Source: Membranipora membranacea (Eukaryota > Bryozoa > Gymnolaemata > Cheilostomatida > Membraniporidae). Taken from it: 60,000 nt of DNA. Within the stretch, counting starts at the first letter, position 1; every line of letters begins with the position of its first letter. Shown here piece after piece: positions 34,210 through 46,589 of the stretch. The translations under genes and the position numbers were made by a program. The notes beneath the pieces were generated by a model. It was not told the origin of the DNA. It did not search any database and saw only the letters and a list, made by a program, of their open reading frames with translations. The stretch lies in assembly GCA_914767715.1 (NCBI GenBank), contig OU612066.1:35502283-35562282 (forward strand). Direction: 5' to 3'.

Positions 34210-37200
34210 TTACCATCTTATGAATTCATAAATTTCTGAAAAGTCATGGAAACTGAGACTTGGGTCTTCATAAATTTCAAAAAAATCATGGAAACTGAGT
34301 CTTTGGTCTTCATAAACTTTTGAAAACTCATGGAAACTGAATCTTGGGTTTTTATAAATTTTCAAAAAATTGATCGAAACTGAGTGCTGCAGATAAGAGG
34401 CCGCGTGAAGAAGTTCTCCTGATCTAAAGCTTGCATTCTTTACTTGCTCACTCTTTCCCTTCCCGGGTTTCAGTACTTCTGTGACAAAGTGCTCACAGTT
34501 GTTGAAAATAAGATGGTACTTATTCTCATTGAGACGGTCTTCTGCTCGGCGCACTGCTCTATCACGATCTTCTTCAGTCTGTGGATACCCGGGATCTTGT
34601 ACAACATACCAGATCCTTCTTGAAGTTCACCAAACAGTCCGGCCGAATCCTCAACAACCTTGCCATAAACTTAATGAATATATCAATACTAATGCCTGGA
34701 TTGTCAAAAAACAATCTTTATGCAAATGGTTATATAAAGAGAGAAATTCCAACTTGTTAAAATAATAGTAGGCCCACTTTGGGCGTGTGCAACCGATCAG
34801 TGCAGGTCCATTATCTTTAAACCGTAGCGCTTGGATTAATCCCAATTAGCCTGAATTCTCAAACTGAAAAACACTGGGAAAAAGTTAGCTTTTTTCATGC
34901 AAAATGTAAAGAGGTCAATTGGGCCGCTTTGTGGCACTGTTGCGATGATGCAGAAAGACTCGTATCTAAGCAGTGCGCAAAAGGCCTCTAGTAGAATTGA
35001 TGACCTTAGCCCCTTAATGTCATCCAGATGAGTAACATCTATGCTGTTAGCACTACATTATTTCTGCTGCCCGGTCAGCGGTGAACGGGTCCAAGTGCTC
35101 AGTAGCCAGCTCTGGATAATGAGTTCCTAAATCGTGTATCGTGCTGGTTAGATCGAGTTTGATGCAGGGGGGGCAACTCCAAAACGCAGGTAAATGAATC
35201 AAACTTGATCTAAGCAGGGAGTTTTGGAGTATATCCCAAACTCCCTGATCTAAGTGCTGGTAGTCATTGGAACAACTCTGCCGAACATGGCTTCTCAGGT
35301 ATAACCGGTGGCCATGCCCGGAAATCGAACCCGGGTCGTCTAATAATACTACCTATAGTAGAATGCAGTATATATTTTGAAGTATAAATGTTGTGATCTG
35401 ATTGTATTCTATAAAAGGATGATTTTACACTTACCCTAGATGGCTCATAATATTTCGCTTTGCTTATTAGAAAGTGATGCTCATAAGGTAATATATATAA
35501 GTCCCTGTTGACATAGACATGGGTAGCAGGCTGCAGAAAAGACTTCATGAAATGGTCTACATCCTTTACTCTCACCCTTTCACCTGCCTATAAAACAGAA
35601 CACTATCATAAAGTGGTTATCCATTACACTAATAATAAACAAAGAGAAATTATATGATTTCAACACCAGGATCATGTGTGAATAATGTAGCTATTGTAAG
35701 AACCAATATAAGTTTGGTTGGAACTTGGTACTGTATCGCAAACTTCAACAATCTTGATTTAATTGTTTAGAAATCTGATGGTATACATAAAGTCCATACA
35801 ATGCAAGACTTTTTAACCAAATATCTGACAATCCATCACTTTTTGGGACAAGCTAACAACAATGGAAAATCAGAGTGTAATAGCCATAGCCTGTCACAAA
35901 TAAATCTAAAATGTTGGGCACTAAACCAGGAAATTTTCACACAAGCTTGTTGGTATACCTATTATCTTAAGGTCATGCCTCGCCTGGGATACAAACTCGA
36001 GAGCTATAGTAGTAATTCTGCACAGCTTTGTTTAGAGACATGGCAGGAGTTGATAACTCCATACTCCTTTATCAGCAGTGATATCCTTAACCCAAATACG
36101 AGACATTGCCCTAAACAACCTTATCGCGATTGACCTCTATTGAAACTTTATTGTATTCTATCGCTACTATATTTCTCCGCTGTACAAATATGGGTTATCG
36201 CCGGAAATTCCAGAAACCAACAAATCCTTGAGTGAGTCATCGTTAATTTTTGATTGTTCTGGATCAATCATTGTTGAGAGAGTTGTAAGGTTTGACTGTA
36301 TCAGGAATGATGGGATATTTTTTCTGAAATTGCTAGATCCCTGTATTTCAGCAGCTCCCCCTGCACTGATAAGCTGCAGCTTATCTTATCAGTGGAGGGG
36401 GGATGGGTCAATCTTAATCTAAATTGAACAATTTTAATGGGAAGTTGGTGGCGTCGCAGAATACTGTGAAATGTACCAGTTTGTGAGCCACTTTATGATC
36501 CACTTTATAGAGGTTTGCTGAGACTATTGATGAAACTGCTGAGCTAAATACGAAGATTAAGTGCTGTCATTGAGGAATCATTCAATTACGAGGGTTTCCC
36601 TTCTCAGTTTGTGAAATATCTTCTCACGCAGCTCCAGGTAAACTAACTGAGATTTTGCTCTAGAGCATGGGTGGGCAACCTTTTCTTGAAAAAGGCCACA
36701 TTTTACGCCGGCTCAACTCAAAAGGCCGCAACATATCTTTCAGGGATAAAATTGGAACTGGAGTAGCGATTTTGGCACTTCCTGTTTTGTAAAAACTAAA
36801 ACAGATTTATGACTAAAAACCGCAGTATGTTGCAAAAACCATCAACTCAGCAGAAATACTGGTTTGTCTAATCTTCTTGAGTTTTGTGATGTCATTTTAC
36901 CTCATGTTTTGATTGTGTACATGTCCGTATCTCTACGTTTCATGTATAAATCAAAATATGTGTCAATAAAAACTGTAGTATGTTGCGAAAAAAATTGACT
37001 CGCATGAGCTCAAACAAAATAATAATATTTATCTAATCTTCTGAAGTTTTGTGACATTAAGCTACAGTTATAATCTTTCATGTGTTTGAGCAAAGGACAA
37101 GGGGAAAATTTCAATTAGGCTTGTCAAATGAAGGAACTCTGTAACATTTCAGATAAAATTCCGGAGCACTTGTAACATGACAAGTTTTTGTTACAAAGCT

Positions 37201-37899
37201 GACAGCATAAGCTAAAACTAAATAATTAAATAGTTATCTAATCGTCTGAAGTTTCGTGACATTAAGTTAAATTTACAACTTATCTTAGTTACAAGTGGTT
37301 GAGCAAAGGGCAAGGGGAAATTTTTCATATATGCCTGTCTAACATTCTTGAGCACTTGTAAGATGACTACATCCAAAAGTTACGAAATGATATTTTTGTT
37401 TTCACTGTTTTGGGTTTATTTTTTGCAAATTGAAGCTCTTATTAAATGTAGTCTACACTAGTACTGTTATGATGTTTTGTAAAGTATGGCTTGGGAATTC
37501 TCTTGATACGTTAACATGTATGTAGCCTAACTACATGCATGATGCAGAATGGCAAATATTATGAAACTCAAACTAAAGATTGTGGTTACAGAGGGGTATG
37601 CATTAGTCTCGTCACCCACTTTTTTCTTCTTTTGTTTAAAAGTGGCTTTATGACAAAGCCTGCTATACATGCTTTGACATCCACATCAGGAAAACAAATG
37701 AATGAGTAATATTTTTTTTGACAAAAGGCCGCAATAAGGCCGCAAAAGATTACTCATTAGGCCGCGCCGGCAAAAAGGCCGCAGGTTGCCCACAGCTGCT
37801 CTAGAGTGAGTGATAACTTACCACCATTGAGCCGTAGGTCATAGCCATACTCAGAATGACCATATAAGAGAGAATGATACAAGCGTTAGAAGTCTCCAT
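34210..37899 (-). CDS. LRAT-domain (NlpC/P60-like) protein with an apparent one-base frameshift
   Basis: Exons 37899-37822, 35587-35435 and 34658-34210. The N-terminal 26 residues form a hydrophobic segment (ACIILSYMVILSMAM), a likely signal anchor. Exon 2 brings the domain histidine in LPYEHHFLIS (His63 or His64). Exon 3 brings the nucleophile motif NNCEHFVTE after YPQTEEDRDRAVRRAEDRL. These are the active-site blocks of LRAT/HRASLS acyltransferases and thiol hydrolases acting on lipids. At about 34613 the reading must change frame between VVEDSAGLFGELQEGS and YVVQDPGYPQ; one extra base after TCTGG would restore it, and exon length is short by exactly one. It is either a pseudogene, an assembly indel, or a mis-modelled exon. 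The tail has three 14-residue repeats. A hAT element fills part of intron 1. Confidence 0.65.
34237..34362 (-). repeat. Three 42-bp coding repeats in the LRAT-like gene tail
   Basis: The 14-residue units KIYKNPRFSFHEFS, KVYEDQRLSFHDFF and EIYEDPSLSFHDFS follow each other, with a partial fourth (EIYE) before the stop. DNA and protein keep the period, which shows recent tandem expansion in the coding frame. Confidence 0.85.
35147..35255. repeat. Dispersed palindromic repeat, CTCCAAAnGCAG...TTGATCTA family
   Basis: It holds ACTCCAAAACGCAGGTAAAT and CAAACTTGATCTAAG, followed by GGGAGTTTTGGAGT in inverted orientation. It lies in the second intron of the LRAT-like gene and is related to the copies at 1619, 28944, 44521, 52463 and 53037. 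Confidence 0.5.
36665..37797. mobile_element. Non-autonomous hAT element, 1133 bp, with 8-bp TSD
   Basis: The left end is GCATGGGTGGGCAACC and the right end is GGTTGCCCACAGCT, its imperfect inverse. Both sides carry the 8-mer GCTCTAGA (36657-36664, 37798-37805), which fits the hAT target consensus nTCTAGAn. Sub-terminal AAAGGCCGCAA words occur near both ends. The interior is AT-rich with no transposase frame. It sits in the first intron of the LRAT-like gene. Confidence 0.9.
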
Positions 37900-38270
37900 C
37901 TCTCCTGTATTACAAGTATGTGCGTAGTATTTTTGAGTTACTGTGATAGCTGTACGACTATAATCCTGCACAATTTCGCAAACACTGACAAGGTAGTTAT
38001 TTGTCCGATGCTTAGGGATAAGGCTGGGGAAACATGTAACTGGAATTCCCGTGTCATGGTAATTCTAGCAAAATCCCGTCTCAATTACGATTCTTTTGTT
38101 ATATCAAGAAGAAAGACCAATAATCAATACATGCATTTTACAGCTGAGCCAATCATACATTTTCCATATTAAATATCAGCCAATCATATTTAGTTCTGAA
38201 TAAATATTTGTGGCTCTTACAATTTTTTCGTGCATAGCATTTACCTCACTTACCATTGTGTTTGCATTTT

Positions 38271-40424
38271 TTATGAAGCATTCACAGAGTTGTCTATGCA
38301 AGGAGTAAAAGTCTTGGTCATGTACCACACGCATGATTCCGAGTTAATGTTATCACTTTTTTGATGATATTACTTTACATATGTTTTGGTAAAAGAAGGA
38401 ACCTCCCTCCGTTGTTTACACAGCGTTTTATGGGTTGTTTACCAAATAATCATTGCTAGGAGTGACAGCAGTGAAGATGACATGATGACCCATTTCAAAG
38501 AGCACACCGAGAATTATTTTGCAGATTTGTCATAGAAAATCAACACTTTCATTATGAAATAGAACACAAAATATCTATTCTACTGGTGGGTTGCTGCAGT
38601 TCTGTGTAGTTTGGAGATCTGATCATCCCGGTATGTTGGTAGTTCTCTCTCGGATATACCTCCTCATTTCCATAGTCGTCGATGAAAGCAGAATTCTACA
38701 CGTTTGTTCTAAATGGGTTTCTCAGCTTACCTGCACAGAAAATGAATCATTTTATAGCCCATTGTGTGCTATTAAAGTAGAAACACATTTAGGCTTCAAC
38801 TGAAAATGGCTGAGCCTGAAGTTAGAGTGCAAGCGTAAAACCAGCCCTATCGAAAATTTGCTGTATCAGCTTACACATAGGAAAAAATTTAATTTTGTTT
38901 GCAAACGATTTCAATTTTAAATCTCACATGAAAACCTCCCTATGGCGTCTGCAGCCTGTCACGAGAATACAATTTAGCATCAAAACTGACAGAAGGTAGC
39001 GTTGAACTCACACATATAAATGACTACCATGATAAATATGGCTGCCGTTACTTGAAGTGCTGAGACCCAAGGCGCCTCAACTGCTTCTAGATCAGGGGTC
39101 CTTACAAACTGAGCAGAATTGACAGAACCCGTCGAATAATCTGGTTTATTCGTTTCAACTCTCTCTTCATCAGATGTTAAATGATGATGTCATCATCGGG
39201 TTTTCTTTGGCTCAGACATGATTCTATGTACTCTGTATACACCAAGTAAAGAAAAGGAGTAAAAGTTTATCACACCAGATTGTAATGGCTGGATTTAGCA
39301 TGCTTTGAAATGTTCTCTGATTACGCTTGATAGCATCAATCTAATCTGTCATTTTCTCTTGGGTATAAATTCTCATGCCGAACCAGGCAACCCGACTCGG
39401 TAAGACCCAGAAAGCTGCGGTAGATGATGAGGTTCAATACATTACCTGGACAGTACCCCGACATTTCAGAGATGGTACTTTGTGGTCTTTGCATAACTCA
39501 TAACAAGAGAGATAATAGCCTAGCACCACTCCCTCATAGCAGTTGACTCTCCAACTGTTTGTACTGATGCGGGCGATGCGATTGCATTTGTCCTCAGACC
39601 ATTCACAAGTGTCAAACTTGTAGTTCTCAGTCGGAGTCTCGCCAAATATATTCCTGAATGTTGCATCCTCTCTCGGGCCGCTGAAACATGCTTGTTTATA
39701 ACCTACAAAAAATGATATTAGCAGAGCGGCTGATAACTGCTCAGAGGTAAGACTAGTTCAACACTGTGTGCGTTGCCTAATCATTATGCAGATGTTGAGT
39801 TGTAAGCCTCAACTCCAAACACTCACCTTGTAGCCTCAGACCTTGAAGGCCTTTATAATTAATGGTAACAACTATGACATAGGTTATTAGGTTGAGATGT
39901 GCTCATGCCGGACCATAGTTAATCCGCAGCAGTAAAGGCACCGCAACTTAACTATGACAACGAATAAGGCCTAAACTGTAGACCTAAGCAGAAAAAAGGG
40001 AGTTTAATGTTCTGAGGTCTGTGTTCTGAGGGACAATCTAGTTAGTCTAATCATTCTGACCAAATTGATTGAAAAGGGGAACTTACCATCAAGCAAGGTT
40101 TTTTGCCGAACTGACTTACTAAACAACTTGGAAAATTCAACTCCGATTGGTTGGTTAGGTGGTCCTAATTTCCCACAATCTCACACCATTAATGTGATGA
40201 TTTTTACCTGCGCACTCATTATCACAGTCTACACAATCTCTGCAGGACTCCACCTCACCAGTGGATCTCATGAAGCAATGCTGCTGCCATCGTGCTAGGA
40301 GCACATCATCATTAACTATAGAAAGGCAGCGTTGGAGAGTCCAGGAATCGCAGTCTTTTTGGTTATCCGGAGTTGTGTATGGCAGACAACAGACTTGTAA
40401 AAGGTATGTGAGCAGAAATATGAT
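38271..40424 (-). pseudogene. Single-pass Cys-rich membrane protein B, paralogue of A, possible one-base loss
   Basis: Exons 40424-40208, 39702-39446, 39164-39012 and a doubtful short last exon 38293-38271. Exon 1 carries a hydrophobic leader (FLLTYLLQVCCLP) and CDSWTLQRC with C.DCVDC..EC. Exon 2 carries CEWSEDKC, WRVNCYEG and CYELC, matching protein A position by position. Exon 3 carries one membrane helix (ALQVTAAIFIMVVIYM). The first exon lacks an ATG before an upstream stop, so a further 5' exon is implied. At 39450-39460 the A-like ending GYCP is only reached if one G is added to the CGGGG run. Without it exon 2 ends in phase 0 while exon 3 needs phase 1. A weak phase-1 donor (GTACTG) just upstream is the alternative. 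It may therefore be a working gene with an assembly error. Confidence 0.55.
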
Positions 40425-41278
40425 CTATATACAGCGCTGCTCATCAACCATTCCAAGCTGAAAAACAAGTAGATGCCTAGCTGATTGCGATCGTTATTAA
40501 AAGGTATATCATACAATACTAGGGAACATCAGCTCGTGCATTGCTATAAAGATTATCAAAAGCTAGAATAGTCATTTTTACATGCCACACCATTGCATCA
40601 CATTCAATACCATAGTCTTTGATAGTGACTGAACGAAATAAATCAAATCTCAAATCATGAAAAACAATGGTTCATACAGCAAAATCACAGATTGTGGTCG
40701 AGTGAGCAATATTCAAATTCCGAATCACGATAGAAACTCAGGTCTAGAGATAAATTAGAGAGAAAGAGCAGTTGCACTATCTTAATGCAATGAGTGAATC
40801 TTTGCTAAGTCACAAATCTAGCTGCATAGAGGTGCTCAAAACATGTACCTTCTATCAGGTCTGTCTGTGTTATATCAGTAAATCCCTCCCTTGTTGAACC
40901 GTTCCACGTTCTACTATCTACAATATTACTATACATGCCAAGCTTTTTAGCAATGTTTTTTAGCTATTAGCTGCAATCGATAAACTATATCAATTGGTCA
41001 TTTATGAATCCTTCGTTCATTCAACCTTTTGTCTCACCAGCAAAAACTCAATACTGCTTCTCTTTTATTTCTACAGCTGTTATATTGACTTGCAAATTGA
41101 CCTGTGATATATATGATAAAGAGAGACCATCAATTTTATGGTAATGCTCAAGTGGAATACAGCCTCGAGTCATATTCGTAATCGTTATCGTTTATTCTAC
41201 ATTCTGTTATGTTATCATGGCGATGATAAAAATTGAATGTTTGCAAAAAAAATAAGAGTTTTGAGGAGACTAAAAATA
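40425..41278. other. Upstream of protein B, nothing recognised
   Basis: It should contain the missing first exon and promoter of protein B, but I could not choose between several short ATG frames. No repeats with clear ends were seen. Confidence 0.4.
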
Positions 41279-42235
41279 TCACTCTACATACACAAATCTG
41301 GTGTTATATAATGACATGAAAAAGTGAAAAAAGCTGTTTTGCTGCTTCGTTGTGCGACATCTCTTAGGCAAATATGGATATGATGCGCGAGAGGATGTTC
41401 GTTGGCTAGTGTTTAAAACAATTCGATAGTGATGTGGATGGGTTGCGTTGTGTAAAATCTTACTAATATGGGCTGAGGCTAGATGAAACAAAAAGTCATT
41501 GAGTAGTGGGATATCTAGTGATTCAAGCCTTTCTTCGTAGTTAAACTCAGGTAAAATTATTCTAGTTGCATATCTTTGTATGCTTTCAAGGCGTTGTTTA
41601 TTAAAATCAGATAAAACAGTATACCAGGCAGGGGCAGCATAACAAGTTAATGAACGTACATTGCTAGTGGAAAAAAGCTTCAACCCCTCTGCAATTAGAC
41701 CCGAGGTTTTCAATTTACGCATTAGAAAAAGCCTGGAGTTACAACTAGACACAATGTTTGATATATGCTCGTTAAAACTTAACTTATTGTCTATTGTCAC
41801 GCCTAAAAATTTAATGGAGGACATGGGTTTTATAACAGAGCCATCAAAATGTATATCTTCTGTAAACTTGGACCTCTGGCATAGTGACATATTCATAACA
41901 GCAGTTTTGGTAGTGTTTAACAACATGCTGTTATCAGCGAACCACATCTGGGTGGCTCGTAGAGCAGGGACAATGTCATTTTGGCTAGCCTGATTGTTCA
42001 TAGCACAGAAAAATGATGTGTCATCTGCATACTTAATATGCGAGTAGCCATTGGCAGCCAAGTCATTGCAGTATATAAGCCACAGTATAGGCCCCAACTT
42101 GGTACCCTGTGGTGTGCCAACTTTGCAGTCGATGTTGCTGGAATACATGCCATTGTACTTTACACACTGCTGCCTGTTATCAAGAAAGTTTCCTTCACTT
42201 ATTTGCAGTAAGCTTCTGTTTGCTTGGCCATTCAA
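41279..42235 (-). mobile_element. LINE fragment, reverse transcriptase of a second family
   Basis: A 318-codon frame contains DNRQQCVKYNG, the block VGTPQGTKLGPILWLIYCND, the catalytic IKYADDTSF box, and a thumb region ending in RYATRIILP. It differs strongly from the LINE at 31957-33130, so it belongs to another lineage. Reading backward past 42240 hits stops at once, so this copy lacks the endonuclease and fingers. The frame is intact to the stop near 41279. Confidence 0.8.
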
Positions 42236-43037
42236 GTTCCATTAGATGCGTTAGAACCTGTTGTGATAACCCAGTTTTGATTTTATTTTTAACTCATAAC
42301 TAATCGTAATCCATCAATGTATCTAAGAATGGGACTAATTTTAGGAATATCTAGGTAGATAACATTTGAGGGGACTTTATGACACAACATGAAAATCAGT
42401 ATCAAAATCTAAAAGAACCTATGAGGATAGGGAAAATACAATATAACAGTACTAGCCTTAAATAGAATAATTTTTCTGGCTATCATCATTTCTTTTCAGG
42501 ATTCGTCTCCTTTTATCCCATGAGAAGACAACTAATTTCTACACTATATACTTGTCAAAATATTTTGATTGTTCACAGTAATTTACGAAGCTCTCCCCTC
42601 GCGAAAAGAGAAACAAAACTAATATAAACACATTACAACATCACTCTTGAGATCAGCATATTCAACTGTTTTAAAATCTTCATGATTTCAAGTCTGTCTG
42701 TCTGCCACTCAAAACTTTTTTGCTCCATTGCAACTCTAAGGAAAGTGTCTGCAAGCAAACAAGAACTATGTCTGTACCCAAGTAGAGAGAATAGAAAGGT
42801 TAGGTTATGAGGTACAAATTACAATGTATTCCTTCAGCGACTGGATTAGTAAAGGCAGGGTCCTTCAATGTATCAGTAATATTAGGCCTACACTTATCTT
42901 AGGTGTCTCATAGGTGCTTAACTGATTAAAAAGTTAAAAAGTGATATTGATAAATTACTTCCTTGTATTCTCTCAAGATTTATCTTTCCTACATACAGCG
43001 TAAGTTGAAAACATCGAGATCTGAGTGGGTCTCATAC

Positions 43038-43126
43038 ATAGATTTAAAAAACAGTTTTTTGCTGTTTTTTACTGTTTTTTTTTTTACTGTTTTTTACTGC
43101 TGTTTTTTACTGTTTTTTAAATCTAT
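43038..43126. mobile_element. 89-bp MITE with 18-bp TIRs and 10-bp direct repeats
   Basis: The ends are ATAGATTTAAAAAACAGT and its exact inverse. The interior is made of CTGTTTTTTA-type repeats. The 10-mer GGTCTCATAC stands on both sides (43028-43037, 43127-43136). The perfect TIRs and duplication indicate a recent insertion. The superfamily is uncertain; 9-10 bp points to Mutator-like. Confidence 0.85.
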
Positions 43127-43276
43127 GGTCTCATACCATGTCATTCATTGTACTAAACAGGCACTTAAGGTAGGCACAGGCACCTGTAGTGCAAGGAGAG
43201 ATTACTCTATACTCATTACTATATATTATATCTCTATGACTTTCAAGATAATGCATTTTGAATGCAAAAGTATACA

Positions 43277-43339
43277 GAACCCGTGACCTTCTGCGTGTAA
43301 AGCAGAGGTGATAACCCGTTCACCACTCGACCAGGCGTA
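43277..43339 (-). tRNA. tRNA-Val(TAC)-like fragment, lost in the T loop
   Basis: On the minus strand the D-arm region GGTTATCACC, the anticodon arm TCTGC-TTTACAC-GCAGA and AGGTC follow the tRNA-Val pattern with anticodon TAC. After GGGTTC the T loop and acceptor strand are replaced by unrelated sequence, and the 5' acceptor strand is not complementary to anything. It is a pseudogene or SINE head, not a working tRNA. Confidence 0.6.
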
Positions 43340-44520
43340 GTAATTGTCTGCTCTGTGTTGAAACGGCACGGGGACAGAGGATGTAAGTTTCTTGCCATGA
43401 ACATATACACACTTATTAGCGTGTACTATATTATGAAGAGTATATATATTACTTTGCATACCAAATAAAAGTTCCTGAGTAATCTCTTAATATTGATGTT
43501 GAAAGAGTGCTTCATGAGTTATTATTTTATTTCCATTAAATGGAGAATAAACCTTATGTACAGATTTGTCAAAGGAAATCACTAGGCTAGAAAAACACTG
43601 GTTTTCCACCAGAAATGGCCTTTGATTTCTGTATTTGTTTTGAAAGATTTTACGCAGAATGCCAGCACTGGACTATTGTCTTGTAAGATTTTCAGGTTAT
43701 GATAAAAAAAACTAATAAGTGTTCGTACACCTTTGGGAGGCTTCCAATTCCTACTAATGGTTCAAGATTTTTTTGGAGGATGAAATATTTAGTTTGAGTT
43801 GTCTGCTTTTTCTTTATGAGTGGGTAACTTCTACCAGGGAGGGTGTATCATCACAGTACAGAAACTTCATGAATCTCAAGAGGATGCTTATTTTTGTTGT
43901 CTGTTGGTTTGCAAAGGTTTGGTTCTTTCGCATACCTGAGAGCATTAGTCGGCCTTGCACTTATAAACCCCTAATTGTACCGGAATTGTGTTTAGTTTTT
44001 AACTGGCCTTTGTTTTACACCCTTTCTGGTTTTCTCTGCAAGATTGATTAGTGCAGCATTTGTTGTTTTTTATGTAGGGTTTATATCTTCATACACCTGG
44101 TTGTTTACCTAATAGTAGAGATTACTACGCTAAGCAGATCGGTGTTACTCAAATATTGCTGTCAGAATCTAGTGTAAAGTAGAAATACTGTCTTGTTGTG
44201 CTTGATCATACTTGCATCCCAAAGAAAGAGGTGCGTTTCTTTGTACGCTTGCAAAAATTCACCTAGCAGCATATTCTAAACTATTGGATTTCCGCTTGAT
44301 ATTATTACCCAGTGATTAGAACGCAAACTAATAAGCATCACAACAGTTTGCAGACTATGTCTGTGAGTATTACATAACAACCGAGTATGTATACTAGATC
44401 CTGTCTAGAGACCATATGGATATAATCTCTGTCTGTACTTACTCTGTGACCTACTCTGTGACCTAATCGGCAGTTAACCCGGTCGCACATGGCATAATAT
44501 GCTGTTGTAGTACACTGCAC

Positions 44521-44712
44521 CTAGATCAGGGAGGAGGGGGCGGGTCTATCTCACCCTCTCTGCCTAGATCAAGTTTGATCCTGTTTGTCTGTATTTGAAA
44601 CTTCTTCTCTACTGCTTGGAAGGTGTGGGCAAGATATTTGGAGTGGCTGCTCATCATCAGACGGGGTAATTGTAAATACAGGATCAAACTGGACCAAACT
44701 TGATCTGCATTG
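44521..44712. repeat. Fold-back repeat with AAACTTGATCT ends
   Basis: AGATCAAGTTTGATCCTG with TATTTG on the left pairs with AATACAGGATCAAACT and AAACTTGATCT on the right, leaving a loop of about 80 bp. It is related by its end words to the dispersed family at 28944 and 35147. Confidence 0.6.
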
Positions 44713-45402
44713 CCCCCCAGGGCCCCAACAAACAATGATATTGTTACAAATTGTCTGACAAGTTTTATTCTAAACAGACCTATAGATCAAAATTGTCGCG
44801 GTTTCTGAATAATATGGAATAATGTAATACTGTGTAACACAATCTTTGCGAAGGAGAAGCAATAAATCAAAGAGCTTCCCAATTTTCAGATCATTTAATG
44901 TCAAGGTCATTTTATCATCCTGGGGGTCTTTTAATTACTATGAGTGAACTGAGAGTGATTATTAATTCAAATACCCTCTAGTAAGTCTCCTTCACTCAGC
45001 TATAAGACAGCAGTTTTGGCAGTACCCCTTGGTAGGTCCCAATCACTCACCTACAAGCAATTGTGCAATCATCTTTGCAGTTAACAATTGATAGACCTCC
45101 CTTGTTATTTGCCTCTAAGTGGAGATAACTACCATGTAAATGACCGGTCTATATTACGGCTCATGATTAAATTTGCAATAAAGATAGTAAGGGTACATGT
45201 CATTGTACATTTGCCGATTTTTAACTAGCAACATAATTTCAAAAAAGTGGATATTGGCATTGGCATAGGTGTGGGATTTGCGTGGTATCTAATCTCATTC
45301 GTTCTCACTAGAGTTTGTCTGGCAGCGTGCAACAAATCTGCCTCATCGTATGTAGAATCTTTATCCCACAACACACCACGTGTGATCCTGATATATGACC
45401 TG

Positions 45403-45486
45403 GTGATAACACCACAGAGTAAGGAAATATTCACAGAGTAAGGTTATATCCTTACTCTGTGATATATTCTACTCAGTGATAACACA
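45403..45486. mobile_element. Nested ACAGAGTAAGG micro-palindromes
   Basis: An inner palindrome ACAGAGTAAGG-TTATAT-CCTTACTCTGT is flanked by GAAATATTC and GATATATTC (one mismatch). Outside these stand a further left arm ACAGAGTAAGG and a degraded right arm. The outer pair is bounded by the direct repeat GTGATAACAC. It reads as a young micro-insertion inside an older one of the same family as 20721-20746. Confidence 0.5.
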
Positions 45487-46589
45487 CCGTAATAATGCAG
45501 ATATATTCCAGACCCTAATCTATCAGGGCCTATTGATTACGGAATGATTGTGTAAACAGCCACACATGTATCAAACTTGACCTGCCTACGTGGTAACAAA
45601 TAAAATAAAATCTGTCTGCGTGGTATCACTGGAGAATAATGTTATACATCCTTAGCCCTGTATGTATCGTATGATCTGCTAGTGGTGAACCCAAATTACT
45701 CCCCTTCTAGGTTAAAACATGGAAGGTATTTTGCATGATTAGATGACATTTGAAGGGCAAGGAGCTGCTGAGAGCCAAGTTATGTGTTGGCTGTTGGTTT
45801 AACCATGCAAGTTAAAAGGCCAATTCATGTACTCATTGTATTATTGTCCAAAAAAGTCTTCTTTTTGCAATTTAAAACAATCACAAAATTGCTGATCACC
45901 ATTGACCATCTTGCAATGATGATTATGATATGGATTGGGATTATTTTGCATATCTCTAAAGACACTTCTTGTAGAGAAAAGGAAATGTGTATTGGCCAGC
46001 ATTAACCCGTGATCGGACGGACGCAGCGTTATGTGTTCATATTATTTTTATTTGCTGGTAATCCTGTTAACAAGAATTGACAAGGAGTTAACAATCAGTT
46101 GAGAAAAACATTTCATTTTAGGAAATTATCACAAACTTCAATTCTCATCATGTAATGTGAAAATATGACAAATTTGACTATGCAACGATTCTGATAGAAA
46201 ATGATGATTATTATGATCTTATTATTACAATGAATGATAATAAATGCGGTTAATGGTAAAGTAAAAATCACACATTATAATGGGTCCATTTTGCTTCCAA
46301 TAATAAATGAGTAATCCTATCATAGGTATCTGATCACTACAATGATATGATATAGGATTTTACGATGCATTGTGATATGTGAGAAGAATATGTGAATAAA
46401 CGGAATGACTAAACAAGCCGGAGGGCTGCGAGGATAACAATAGTGGAGATTCAAGCTGCAACATTTTCATCTGCCAGAATAGCTGTCAGGTGTAGAAATG
46501 TGGACCGAGTCGTTATTGGACGAGTTTTCAATCTGCGTGATGTGCTCTGTAGACTAACATTCTATTTATAGAGGAGTGAGTTGATTAAT

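Noticed and set aside
35801-36133. 110-codon plus-strand frame
   Set aside because: Lies inside an intron of the LRAT-like gene, with no domain and no splice signals.
45247-45441. Hydrophobic plus-strand frame that looks like a membrane helix
   Set aside because: It overlaps the nested palindromes and has no start context, acceptor or partner exon.
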